The notes beneath the pieces were generated by a model. It searched no databases. It was not told the origin of the DNA and was given only the letters and a program-made list of their open reading frames with translations. From positions 1-64,000 of IMG/VR virus record IMGVR_UViG_3300044678_002325: a stretch of DNA of 64,000 nucleotides. The stretch is one strand, 5' to 3'. Source of the stretch: a virus. Numbering within the stretch: the stretch's first letter is position 1; each line of letters starts with the position of its first letter. Of the stretch, positions 23,091 through 31,020 are shown one piece after another. The position numbers were made by a program, and so were the translations under genes.

Positions 23091-23268
23091 CATATAATCC
23101 ATTTTCAGATGGTTTTTTGTCCATCTTCTCTGCGAGTTCCTTTTTGCTGATGTCGTTTTCACGCAATAGCTGATTGGTGCGAACCACCAGGTCGGCATAC
23201 CAATCTACAAAGATTTCTACATCTTTCGGTGTGCTTTTCAGCAATCTATCTACGGTTTTGCTTCTCAT
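23083..23268 (-). pseudogene. truncated HTH (HigA-like antitoxin) gene fragment
   Basis: 61 codons. MRSKTVDRLLKSTPKDVEIF and the helix LLRENDISKKELAEKMDKKP match the N terminus and first half of the HTH of Bacteroidetes XRE/HigA-like regulators, which normally continue past the recognition helix to about 100 residues. Here it breaks off after KKPSEN and stops inside tRNA-His. Codons are much GC-richer than the surroundings. Probably a recently captured host fragment, not functional. Confidence 0.65.
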
Positions 23269-23283
23269 TGTCTTATAGTTGTT

Positions 23284-23359
23284 TGGTGGTGGGAGTAGGA
23301 ATCGAACCTACATTAAATAATCTTCAGCTATTCGCCTTGACCAACTTGGCAATCCCACC
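23284..23359 (-). tRNA. tRNA-Phe(GAA)
   Basis: Stem AATAG/TTATT with loop CTGAAGA, acceptor GGTGGGA/TCCCACC, encoded CCA. Confidence 0.92.
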
Positions 23360-23364
23360 ATAAT

Positions 23365-23559
23365 TTATATTTGATTACCTTCTTTTAAAGTTGAAGACAT
23401 TTCACTACCATCCCCAAATTCTTGGTAAAAATAAACAAACATTTTTCCATTAATGTCAGTTCCTTTATGTAAAATTCTTGTGACTTTTTTTAGTTTACCA
23501 AACATATTTGGAATAACATCCCCAACTTCAAGATTTAAAATTTGATTTTTAGTAATCAT
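23365..23559 (-). CDS. small SH3-like protein
   Basis: 64 residues, LEVGDVIPNMFGKLKKVTRI pattern of a small barrel. Followed (23590-23655) by a GAGTAAG/CTTACTC-closed structured segment that I cannot assign. Confidence 0.55.
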   Translation of the reverse strand: MITKNQILNLEVGDVIPNMFGKLKKVTRILHKGTDINGKMFVYFYQEFGDGSEMSSTLKEGNQI

Positions 23560-23767
23560 AAAATAAATATTTTAAGTATGAAAAAATTTAGAGTAAGTAT
23601 CCACCACGTTTAAGGCTGGTTGTGGACAGTGCTACCTACGACCTTTCCTTACTCTCCCACAAAATTACAACCCTTTATTTTTATTTCCAAATGTTTTATC
23701 AAGTTTTTTTTAAAGTGGTCAAATTTAACCATTTTAAACTACACCATATTTATGATAAAATAGAATT

Positions 23768-24517
23768 ATGAAAATTATAATTAATGAATCCCAATATAAA
23801 ACAATCCTTAAAGAATTTATGGGTTCAATTGAATCAAGTAAGTTTATGAAAATTTTTAAAAAATTTTTGGAGGATAAAAATATTGTTATACTTTATGATG
23901 ATTTTAGAGAATTTACAATGCACACAAGTATAAAAATACCTAAAACAAACTTTGATGATTATCTAACCATATTTTCAGAGATTGAAAAATTTATTGAAAT
24001 TTATGGGTGGTTTATTTCAAGTTATTTAGTGATTTATAATCACCCTAATACATCAATTTATGATGAAAAGGACATTAAATTCTTAGATTATAGAAAATTA
24101 GTTGATTGGCTAAAAACGAATGAGTCAAATATCCAACTAAAACATATAATGTTAAATTTAGAAAAAAAATACACAGAACAAAATAAAGGCCATAATGTTT
24201 TTTACCACGTAACAGATAAGAAAAACACTGAAAAAATAATGACTTATGGATTAAGACCTAGAAAATCACAAAATAAATATTTCAATTATTCTGATAGAAT
24301 TTACCTAGCTGATTATGTCAAAGTAGCTTATTATATAAACGACCTTTTTAAAGATCCTAACGCCAAAACTGATTATGGTAAAGAAGGTGTTGTCGTATTT
24401 GAAATTACCTTACCTGATTCATTTAAAACTTATTTTGACCCAAAAGCACCATTGTCATCCTATACCTTAGAACCAATACCACCTAAATATATAGAAATTT
24501 ACGATTATCTAGATTAG
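23768..24517 (+). CDS. leader-peptide (family B) ADP-ribosyltransferase
   Basis: 249 residues. Leader MKIIINESQYKTILKE with predicted cut after L14-K-E16. A helical linker follows, then an ART domain (about 141-249): FYHVTDKKNTEKIMTYGLRP (His-Thr or YH motif of the PARP/DarT/KptA branch), RIYLADYVKVAYYI, VVVFEITLP and YTLEPIPPKYIEI. This is the layout expected for a head-packaged, injected ART analogous to T4 Alt. A TATTTATG element lies 14 nt upstream. The acidic catalytic residue is not certain by eye, and the modified target is unknown. Confidence 0.7.
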   Translation: MKIIINESQYKTILKEFMGSIESSKFMKIFKKFLEDKNIVILYDDFREFTMHTSIKIPKTNFDDYLTIFSEIEKFIEIYGWFISSYLVIYNHPNTSIYDEKDIKFLDYRKLVDWLKTNESNIQLKHIMLNLEKKYTEQNKGHNVFYHVTDKKNTEKIMTYGLRPRKSQNKYFNYSDRIYLADYVKVAYYINDLFKDPNAKTDYGKEGVVVFEITLPDSFKTYFDPKAPLSSYTLEPIPPKYIEIYDYLD

Positions 24518-24520
24518 ATG

Positions 24521-24593
24521 TTCCCCCTGATGGAATTGAACCACCATCCTCAGAACCAAAATCTGATGTAATAAGCCTTTATACCAAGGAGGA
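24521..24593 (-). tRNA. tRNA-Gln(UUG)
   Basis: Stem TCAGA/TCTGA with loop TTTTGGT, acceptor TCCTCCT/AGGGGGA, T loop TTCAATT. Confidence 0.9.
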
Positions 24594-24622
24594 TTATATT
24601 TTACCAACGATGTCAAAGAACA

Positions 24623-24655
24623 CAAAAAAACCCTGAACGTCTTTTGTCCAGGGTT
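24623..24655 (-). terminator. intrinsic terminator
   Basis: AAACCCTG/CAGGGTTT stem followed on the minus strand by T7; ends the small 24685-24780 transcript. Confidence 0.75.
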
Positions 24656-24684
24656 TGTATAAAAAATTAATATTTTTTTTACCA

Positions 24685-24780
24685 TCACGAGATTCCACCT
24701 GAACCATAAGAATCCGCTGACCAACAATTTTTAAATTGCGGTTGCACTGAATTACTAATATGGTTTATCGATGTTCTCAT
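24685..24780 (-). CDS. 31-residue peptide with own late promoter and terminator
   Basis: MRTSINHISNSVQPQFKNCW then SADSYGSGGIS. It has a GATATTTATA element 14 nt upstream and a strong terminator 30 nt downstream, so it is a complete small late transcription unit. It may instead be a non-coding RNA. Confidence 0.45.
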   Translation of the reverse strand: MRTSINHISNSVQPQFKNCWSADSYGSGGIS

Positions 24781-24794
24781 TTTTGTTATTTGTT

Positions 24795-24802
24795 TATAAA
24801 TA
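24795..24802 (-). promoter_or_regulatory. late-promoter-like TATTTATA element
   Basis: GATATTTATAAACA on the minus strand before the 24780 start. Confidence 0.5.
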
Positions 24803-25202
24803 TCACTAAATTATTAAAAAGTTTGGTTCGGAATGATTTTTTAAGATATGCTGTCTTTTTTAAGTTGCTGAACTCATTCGTTATAACCTTAATTGTCAGG
24901 ATAGTTTTTGTTCAATTTGACTAAATTTGATATTTTAATTTGCTGAATCTATCCTTTGTTCTATATAACGTAAATTTAATTTAAAAGTTTCATTAAGTCA
25001 AGAAAAAATAGGAAAAATTGGTTTCAGAATGGGTTTTTGGTTAGTAATTTATTCCCGTGCGATTAGGAAAGTGAGACTAACCCCCCTCCTTATCAGAGGG
25101 TGACAGGGTTTGAACCTGTCCTCGTATCCATTGTGATAGTAATTGATTTGTTGTGTTAACTTTGCAGTAATCATTCCTTTTAAACCAATTTTTCCATTTT
25201 TT
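24803..25202. other. 400-nt non-coding region with isolated T-arm-like hairpin
   Basis: No credible ORF. Two copies of TTCAGCAAxTTAAAA (minus strand, near 24858-24872 and 24937-24951) flank a GATAG/CTATC inverted repeat. At 25105-25125 the minus strand reads GACAGG-TTCAAAC-CCTGTC, a perfect T arm with no partner acceptor or D arm within 100 nt, so it is a tRNA remnant at most. Confidence 0.45.
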
Positions 25203-26609
25203 TTAAACTTCTATCATCTTGTATCTTTCGGACTCAATGGTTTCGGTCATAATTAATATTGGTGATAGTTCTTTTCCACCAAGAATTGACTTCAAGATTG
25301 ATGGACTAAAACCAGATATTAACGCTGTACCACTTTCATCAAAACGAACAGGGAAGTTATCTCCTCTCGATTGTATGTTCCAAAAGATAATACCAGGTAG
25401 TTGATATCCACTATTCTCATATTCTTCACGAATCATTTGAATTGCGGAATTATTACGACCAGTTGCTTGATTAAATTCCATATCTGATAAGATAAGGATT
25501 TTAGTCGGCATCTCACTTTGAGGTACATTGTGTTTAATTGATTGGTTTAGAATCAATTTGAACACAGACTCCAAGTTTGTACTCATACCCCAATCGGCAG
25601 CACGTAGTTGTGTGTATCTATCATATAGATTACCACTCAACTTTTGTAATTGTGGTCTCTCAGAGAATGTTATGAAAGAGTCTTTAAAAGAACCTTCATT
25701 TCTTTCTGAAATATACAATCCCAATGATACTGCAACATCCATACAAGTTAGATTATTGTTTTTTCCTGCAGAACCACTAACCATTGAACCTGATACATCA
25801 ACTACTGGTAAAATTCTTTCAGTACTTCCTTCCATAAAGTTGGGGAGAGCTTTCCATTGTTCTATTGCCAAATCTTTGACACCTTGTTCCAAAGTTTTAA
25901 CAACATCATATGGATATACAGCCCCAGCATTTACTTTGGTCTCACCTTTTTTCAATGATTCCAAGTATTCTCCAAAACCAGTTAAATTGTGTTTAGAGAA
26001 TGCTTTGGTGTATCGAGCCATAGCCAAAGATGGTACTTTTGAGTATTCAATATTTGTCCACTCGTTAGCACACATCTTTTGCTCGACCGTTTTGGAAAGA
26101 ACAACCAAAGTTTTACGTAATGATTTTGGTGTAAGACCCATAACCTTCCTGATTGAGTTAAAAATAACTCCTTTTCTTGGCATCCACTTTGCACATAGTC
26201 CATTTTTGGCTTCTAAACCTTGTACTATTGTGTCAATCGCATCGTCATTCACTTTTGTGTTGAATAGGACTGTAAGATCGTCCCAACGACCGAATTCAGG
26301 GATGAATTTAATATTCTTTGCCAATACTTTTGGGGCCACCTCTGCTAAGAGTTGGATTATATCACGGAATATTTGTCTTTCACCAGCACCACCACGAACA
26401 TCTCTTGCCCAAAATAATATACGCAATGCAGTTTTAGGACTCTCAATGAAAGCCTTTGAGAATAGACTTAACAATCTTTCTTTGTCTTGTCCTCTCATTG
26501 CTCCAATGGTGAAGAATAGATTCACACACTCGTTAAGAGTTGATGAATTTGTAACCATACCATTTTCAGTTAAGGTATCTTCTGTCTGTAATGCGTCTAA
26601 GAAGTTCAT
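25203..26609 (-). CDS. DUF2828 / Ro60-like protein (TROVE-type repeats plus vWA)
   Basis: 468 residues from ATG 26609; the open frame extends 19 codons further but these lie in the promoter. The N-terminal half is helical-repeat (LFWARDVRGGAGERQIFRDI, IPEFGRWDDL), the C-terminal half a vWA domain with MIDAS residues DVSGSM (about 271-276), a Thr-containing MSTN and SDMEF. This architecture is that of DUF2828 proteins, relatives of the Ro60/Rsr ring that binds Y RNAs and misfolded RNA. It sits at the edge of the tRNA region, next to odd tRNA-like RNAs. RNA binding is inferred. Confidence 0.8.
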   Translation of the reverse strand: MNFLDALQTEDTLTENGMVTNSSTLNECVNLFFTIGAMRGQDKERLLSLFSKAFIESPKTALRILFWARDVRGGAGERQIFRDIIQLLAEVAPKVLAKNIKFIPEFGRWDDLTVLFNTKVNDDAIDTIVQGLEAKNGLCAKWMPRKGVIFNSIRKVMGLTPKSLRKTLVVLSKTVEQKMCANEWTNIEYSKVPSLAMARYTKAFSKHNLTGFGEYLESLKKGETKVNAGAVYPYDVVKTLEQGVKDLAIEQWKALPNFMEGSTERILPVVDVSGSMVSGSAGKNNNLTCMDVAVSLGLYISERNEGSFKDSFITFSERPQLQKLSGNLYDRYTQLRAADWGMSTNLESVFKLILNQSIKHNVPQSEMPTKILILSDMEFNQATGRNNSAIQMIREEYENSGYQLPGIIFWNIQSRGDNFPVRFDESGTALISGFSPSILKSILGGKELSPILIMTETIESERYKMIEV

Positions 26610-26637
26610 AATATTCTGTTTTTGAATTTGTTTTGAA

Positions 26638-26666
26638 AGTATATGATTAATACTTTGGTTTGTCAA
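26638..26666 (-). promoter_or_regulatory. sigma70-type promoter of the Ro60-like gene
   Basis: TTGACA, 17 nt, TATACT on the minus strand, 29 nt upstream of the ATG. It fixes the start at 26609. Confidence 0.65.
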
Positions 26667-26674
26667 GTGAAATT

Positions 26675-26866
26675 TTAAATATTTGTTTTAAATTTTTCAT
26701 TCAAAATATCAAAAAGTTTATTGATATTGTCAATTTCTTTTTGATAAAAATTTTTGACCTCCTCGTGTTGTGATTTGTTCATCTCATCAATAAAATGATT
26801 TCTTAACATCATAGAATGAGACGTTAATAATACAAATTCATCTTGGTTTAACTTTAAATTTTTCAT
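26675..26866 (-). CDS. small helical protein
   Basis: 63 residues, two predicted helices, no known motif. ATGA overlap with the upstream gene. Confidence 0.6.
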   Translation of the reverse strand: MKNLKLNQDEFVLLTSHSMMLRNHFIDEMNKSQHEEVKNFYQKEIDNINKLFDILNEKFKTNI

Positions 26867-27237
26867 TTTAAATCTTGTATTTGAATTAAATAATTTGTTA
26901 CTTCTTCTGGTTTTAGATATCCAAGAACATCACTAGTAATTGGGGTATCATAAGTTAATTTTCCATCATTATCAAGTATGGCCAATTCATATAAACCTAT
27001 ATGACCACCATATGAATGTGTAGTACGAATTACTGAAGCACCATACCCATTTTCAAACATAATTTTACCAGCAACACCTGCCCAATTAGGCTGGAAATCA
27101 ATATCCTCAAATGTTTTGTAATGTAAATCACAAAGTTCAATTAATTTATTGACACTAAGTCCAAATTGTTCTGATGTGTTGATTAAACCATCAGTTTCAA
27201 TGTTTGATTTTATGGCATCAAGTGTTTTCTGTTTCAT
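26863..27237 (-). CDS. hypothetical phage protein
   Basis: 124 residues. The pattern WAGVAGKIMFENGYGASVIR and HSYGGHIGLYELAI looks like a conserved small phage family, function unknown. Has its own Bacteroidetes-type promoter. Confidence 0.6.
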   Translation of the reverse strand: MKQKTLDAIKSNIETDGLINTSEQFGLSVNKLIELCDLHYKTFEDIDFQPNWAGVAGKIMFENGYGASVIRTTHSYGGHIGLYELAILDNDGKLTYDTPITSDVLGYLKPEEVTNYLIQIQDLK

Positions 27238-27253
27238 TGGGATTAATTTTACA

Positions 27254-27285
27254 CAAAAATATGGTTTAAGATTTAAACAAACAAA
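27254..27285 (-). promoter_or_regulatory. Bacteroidetes-type promoter
   Basis: TTTG, 20 nt, TATTTTTG on the minus strand, 16 nt upstream of the 27237 start; matches the TTTG / TAnnTTTG consensus. Confidence 0.6.
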
Positions 27286-27288
27286 TTT

Positions 27289-27897
27289 TTAATCATAAAA
27301 ATTAAGTTGTCTTTTACAATTGTTACAAAAAGTACCTGTTTCGTATTCATCATTATTGATTGCCATAATACAACTCAAATTACTACAATGACTTAATCCT
27401 AAAGTATGACCAATTTCGTGAATTAATGTTTCTCTTAGGGTTGATTTATCGCCTTTAACAAATACAGTACCACCAGTTTTTGCAGCATATCCTTTAATGT
27501 GTATACCTTTAGCCCACATTCTCTTATCGAGAACATAAACAATTCTATCTTGAGAATAAAATTTATTTAGACAAGTTTCGGCATTAACTATATCACTACC
27601 TGAGATAAATAAATCACTAGTCAATTCAGTCTTACGACCAATGTAAGCTTTCCAACCATAAAAACTCTCAATAACATTAACAGCATCTGTCAAGTCACTA
27701 TAATCAACATCACCTAAAGGTTTTACCAAAACAGTACATTTTGGAAAATACATTTTCTCATTATGAGTACAAGTAGATTTGTGAGAACAATTATGGGTTT
27801 CCACATCAGTTTCACCTTGTGGAGTATAGTTTGGTTTACAACCAAAAATAAAAGATACAACAATAAGTACGATTGAAAGTTTGATAGAGTTTTTCAT
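27289..27897 (-). CDS. archaemetzincin-type metalloprotease, lipoprotein
   Basis: 202 residues. Signal peptide with lipobox (Cys about 20), then a catalytic domain ending in HEIGHTLGLSHC (about 160-171), CIM (about 176-178) and CNNC (about 191-194). HExxHxxGxxHC-x4-CxM-x-CxxC is the complete archaemetzincin signature: three zinc-binding His, the Met-turn and a structural Cys zinc site. Archaemetzincins are known from archaea, some bacteria and vertebrates. Envelope location suggests cleavage of surface or periplasmic proteins. Own host-type promoter, so probably expressed early. Confidence 0.85.
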   Translation of the reverse strand: MKNSIKLSIVLIVVSFIFGCKPNYTPQGETDVETHNCSHKSTCTHNEKMYFPKCTVLVKPLGDVDYSDLTDAVNVIESFYGWKAYIGRKTELTSDLFISGSDIVNAETCLNKFYSQDRIVYVLDKRMWAKGIHIKGYAAKTGGTVFVKGDKSTLRETLIHEIGHTLGLSHCSNLSCIMAINNDEYETGTFCNNCKRQLNFYD

Positions 27898-27920
27898 ATT
27901 TGTTTATTTTTTTGATGTTA

Positions 27921-27951
27921 CAAATATAAGAACTACTATTGACTAAACAAA
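27921..27951 (-). promoter_or_regulatory. Bacteroidetes-type promoter
   Basis: TTTG, 19 nt, TATATTTG on the minus strand, 23 nt upstream of the archaemetzincin start. Confidence 0.65.
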
Positions 27952-27966
27952 GTTCCAAAGAATGAA

Positions 27967-29649
27967 TTATTTTTTCTTAATACTCATTTTTGCCAAATTA
28001 TGTCGTTGTGAGTTCTTATTGTCATTAACAACGTTTCTTGATACTGGTTTATTTTGTGGAGTTTGTGGTTTTTGATTTGGTTGTACTTTTTGTTCTGGTT
28101 TCTTCCCTAATATTTCATTGATTTTACCATAATCAATTGTTTTGGGATGAATTAATATTGTTTGGGAAATATCTTTTTTTGGGGTTATTTCAATGGTTGT
28201 CTCAGTATTGTGTATTTTATTAGTGTAAACATCATAAAAGGTGGCGGTCACTAATTCTTGTAGTGGATTAAAATTACTTTTACGTTTACTCATTGAGTAA
28301 TATTTATTTCTTAATGGTGATGATAATCCAGTATCTTTTCTTTGGGTTAAACTATTCGAATGAACTCTCCTATAAAATACAACATCAGTTGTATAACTGA
28401 ATTTCTTATTGTTTTTATATAGTCTGACCATAAAATCTGAATCTGCGGCAATTGGCCAAGGTTCAAATCCATTCATTGATAAAAATAAATCCTTTTTGAT
28501 TGCGAAGACACCTTCACCATATGTGTTTGATTTGTTAATGTTATAATTTGGTGTATTTGTAAAATCAGAATACATTGGTTTGACAAAATCGTTTGAACTC
28601 ATTCTTCCTAATATATCTGAAATCATATTTTCTTTCATTATATCATCTGAATCAAAGAAAAGTAATATATCTGAATTGGATATTTTGGCTAATGAGTTTC
28701 TAACAATATATGGTCCATTATTTTTGTCAAAATAAAAAAATCTTATGTTTTCATTGTGTTTGTTTTTCTTAACATATTCTAATGTTTCCTCACATCCATC
28801 AATCCCTACCAAGATTTCACAATCAGAGTACCCTCTAATACTATTTAAACACTCAGATAACATTGTTGGGTTTTTGAACGTGGGGACAATGATGGATATT
28901 TTTGGTCTAACAAAATACTCTAACAAAAATGAGTCATCATTCGCATAAAGAATAAAGTCAGAGATTACTAAATCATCTAAAGGACCAAAATTATTATTAC
29001 TTTGTTTTTTATGTTTTTTATCGTGATAGTATTTTCGTATTGGCGAATTCATACCAGTATTAGGGTTTGATGTTAAGCTTTCGGTATGTTTCCTATAATA
29101 TAAACCAACACTATCCAATGTTTTAACTCTAATCTTGTTCGCAGTAACTCTCCAAAAAAATTCACCATCCGCAGCACAGTCCCAAGGTTCAAAACCATTT
29201 AATGACATAAATACCTTTTTATTGATACCAAAAGTGCCAACATGATAATGATTGGCCGGAGCATTGTTAATATAATTTACATAATTATCTCTAAATGTAA
29301 TATAACGATACCTTACATATTCATAATTGTCTAATGCGTTTACAACATTAGAAGCTAAGGTTGATGTCATAACATCATCGGAATCAAAAAATAATAACTT
29401 TTCGTAAGTGGAGTTTTTAACCAAAGTATTTCTGATTATATATGTACCTACTTTTTTGGTAAAAAATAATATTTTTACTTTATCAGATAATTGATTTTTA
29501 ATTGATATTAAGAATTTCATTGTCTCAATACAATTATCAATTCCAATCAGTATTTCATATTCCAAATCGCCACAAGAATTTATGATTGATTCTAATGTTT
29601 CTTTGATATATGATGTATTTTTGTAAGCGGTTACTATTATTGAAATCAT
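27967..29649 (-). CDS. tandem two-domain GT2 glycosyltransferase
   Basis: 560 residues with two homologous GT-A domains. Each starts ISIIVTAYKN / ISIIVPTFKN, has IGIDNCIET / VGIDGCEET, a DxD-like FFDSDDVM / FFDSDDIM, and GFEPWDCAADGEFFWRV / GFEPWPIAADSDFMVRL. A proline and glutamine-rich tail (about 505-560) follows. Internal duplication is obvious. It could glycosylate DNA, a virion protein or surface sugars; two active sites suggest an alternating polymer or two-step transfer. Confidence 0.85.
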   Translation of the reverse strand: MISIIVTAYKNTSYIKETLESIINSCGDLEYEILIGIDNCIETMKFLISIKNQLSDKVKILFFTKKVGTYIIRNTLVKNSTYEKLLFFDSDDVMTSTLASNVVNALDNYEYVRYRYITFRDNYVNYINNAPANHYHVGTFGINKKVFMSLNGFEPWDCAADGEFFWRVTANKIRVKTLDSVGLYYRKHTESLTSNPNTGMNSPIRKYYHDKKHKKQSNNNFGPLDDLVISDFILYANDDSFLLEYFVRPKISIIVPTFKNPTMLSECLNSIRGYSDCEILVGIDGCEETLEYVKKNKHNENIRFFYFDKNNGPYIVRNSLAKISNSDILLFFDSDDIMKENMISDILGRMSSNDFVKPMYSDFTNTPNYNINKSNTYGEGVFAIKKDLFLSMNGFEPWPIAADSDFMVRLYKNNKKFSYTTDVVFYRRVHSNSLTQRKDTGLSSPLRNKYYSMSKRKSNFNPLQELVTATFYDVYTNKIHNTETTIEITPKKDISQTILIHPKTIDYGKINEILGKKPEQKVQPNQKPQTPQNKPVSRNVVNDNKNSQRHNLAKMSIKKK

Positions 29650-29651
29650 AA

Positions 29652-30329
29652 TTATTGTTTAATAAGAATATCATTTGGATTTAATTTTGAGATTGTATTA
29701 TTATTATGAATACATAATTTTACGTAACCTCTAGGTATATAGATAATATTCCCACTTAGTCTTTTTAAGTGGTCGTGCATTACATCAAAAATACCATGTT
29801 TTGTTTCTTTTTGAATTAAAGTACTAAACATTGAACAAACTTTAGAATAATCTCTACTATGAGTATATTCTTTTTTTGTATTTACAACATATTTTGTTGG
29901 GTGGAAGTTTAAAATAAAATTATCATATTTATTAATATTTTCATAATATAATTTATGGATATGTTCTATGTAATTTGGCATCATAATGTCATCACAATCG
30001 TGTCTTGTTTGGATTGTTATATTGTTTTTAATGACATATTCTTTATAATCTTTAATAACATCAGTAAAAGGTAATAAATCAATTTTTGGATTTATTTCAT
30101 AATCTTTATAGATTTCGTTATTGTCAGTAAATTTAAGAACATTAATATTTTTATTAATTTCATTTTTTATTATATCAAAATGTTTTGGATTAACAATTAA
30201 TGCGATTGTGAAATCTTTGTTTGTTTGACTATTTATTGATGGGATATAAGTTTCCTTCATTATTTCAAAATATTTTTGGAAATCCTCATCTTTACCAAAC
30301 TTACATCTTGTTACTATTATATGTTTCAT
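29652..30329 (-). CDS. putative glycosyltransferase (rhamnosyltransferase-like)
   Basis: 225 residues. TRCKFG start, FTIALIVNPKHFDIIK, TRHDCDDIMMPNYI (DDxD-like metal site at about 112-116) and FHPTKYVV resemble the putative rhamnosyltransferase family. Adjacent to the tandem GT2 gene (2-nt gap). Shares the bidirectional TATTTATA element with the divergent gene at 30356. Confidence 0.65.
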   Translation of the reverse strand: MKHIIVTRCKFGKDEDFQKYFEIMKETYIPSINSQTNKDFTIALIVNPKHFDIIKNEINKNINVLKFTDNNEIYKDYEINPKIDLLPFTDVIKDYKEYVIKNNITIQTRHDCDDIMMPNYIEHIHKLYYENINKYDNFILNFHPTKYVVNTKKEYTHSRDYSKVCSMFSTLIQKETKHGIFDVMHDHLKRLSGNIIYIPRGYVKLCIHNNNTISKLNPNDILIKQ

Positions 30330-30341
30330 AATTTTTTTATC

Positions 30342-30349
30342 TATAAATA
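30342..30349. promoter_or_regulatory. bidirectional late-promoter-like element
   Basis: TATAAATACTAT on the plus strand and TATTTATAGAT on the minus strand between two divergent glycosyltransferase genes; the plus-strand form equals the T4 late consensus TATAAATA. Confidence 0.55.
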
Positions 30350-30355
30350 CTATCT

Positions 30356-31009
30356 ATGAAAATTTACGGTGTTTATTTCGCGGCATTAATTAATCAATGG
30401 GATTTGATTATTCAAGAACAATTAAATAATTTTTTTAATTCTGAATTATTTAATAAAACTGATAAATTTTTTATAAGAATTTATTATACTAATGAAAATG
30501 AATTAAAAAAATTTAAATCATTATTAATAAATAACAATAAAATAATAATTACAGAAACAAATATAAATGAATATGAGTTTGGTGCTTTAAAAATTTTAGA
30601 GAATTTAAGTAAAACTGATGATTTTTATTGTTATTATTTCCACTCAAAAGGGGTAAGTAAATTATCAAACAATTTTCTTACCAAGAATATAAAATCTTGG
30701 CGAGAATATATGGAATATTTTATGATTGATAAATATGATATATGTTTAAATGAATTAAACTTGGGTTGGGACGCTGTTGGTGTAAAATTAAGAAAAACAC
30801 CAAATACAAAATTTAATCATTTTTCTGGTAATTTTTGGTGGACAAAAAGTAAATTTATTAATACATTACCAAGTATTGATAGTTTAGATTTAACAAAAAG
30901 ACATAATGCAGAATTTTGGATTGGATATACAAATGGTAAATTGAAATGCATACATAACTCCACAGAAGCTGGCTATCAAAAAATTATTACAGAAAATTAC
31001 AAAATTTAA
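30356..31009 (+). CDS. putative glycosyltransferase
   Basis: 217 residues. YYFHSKGVS, SWREYMEYFMI, GWDAVGV and HFSGNFWWTKSKFINTLPSI (about 158-177) with RHNAEFWIG form a pattern I associate with a GT family in capsule loci and large phages. Divergent from the other two glycosyltransferase genes, so the three probably form one modification module. Confidence 0.7.
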   Translation: MKIYGVYFAALINQWDLIIQEQLNNFFNSELFNKTDKFFIRIYYTNENELKKFKSLLINNNKIIITETNINEYEFGALKILENLSKTDDFYCYYFHSKGVSKLSNNFLTKNIKSWREYMEYFMIDKYDICLNELNLGWDAVGVKLRKTPNTKFNHFSGNFWWTKSKFINTLPSIDSLDLTKRHNAEFWIGYTNGKLKCIHNSTEAGYQKIITENYKI

Positions 31010-31020
31010 AATAAGTTAAA

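Noticed and set aside
24509-24727. A 72-codon minus-strand ORF
   Set aside because: It runs through tRNA-Gln and a terminator; the real units there are the tRNA and the short 24685-24780 ORF.
25020-25180. Possible permuted or split tRNA around the isolated T arm
   Set aside because: No complementary acceptor strand or D arm could be found on either side, so only a remnant is supported.
25528-26625. A 365-codon ORF on the plus strand
   Set aside because: It lies entirely antisense to the Ro60-like gene, has no recognisable domain, and its codons mirror the conserved gene on the other strand.
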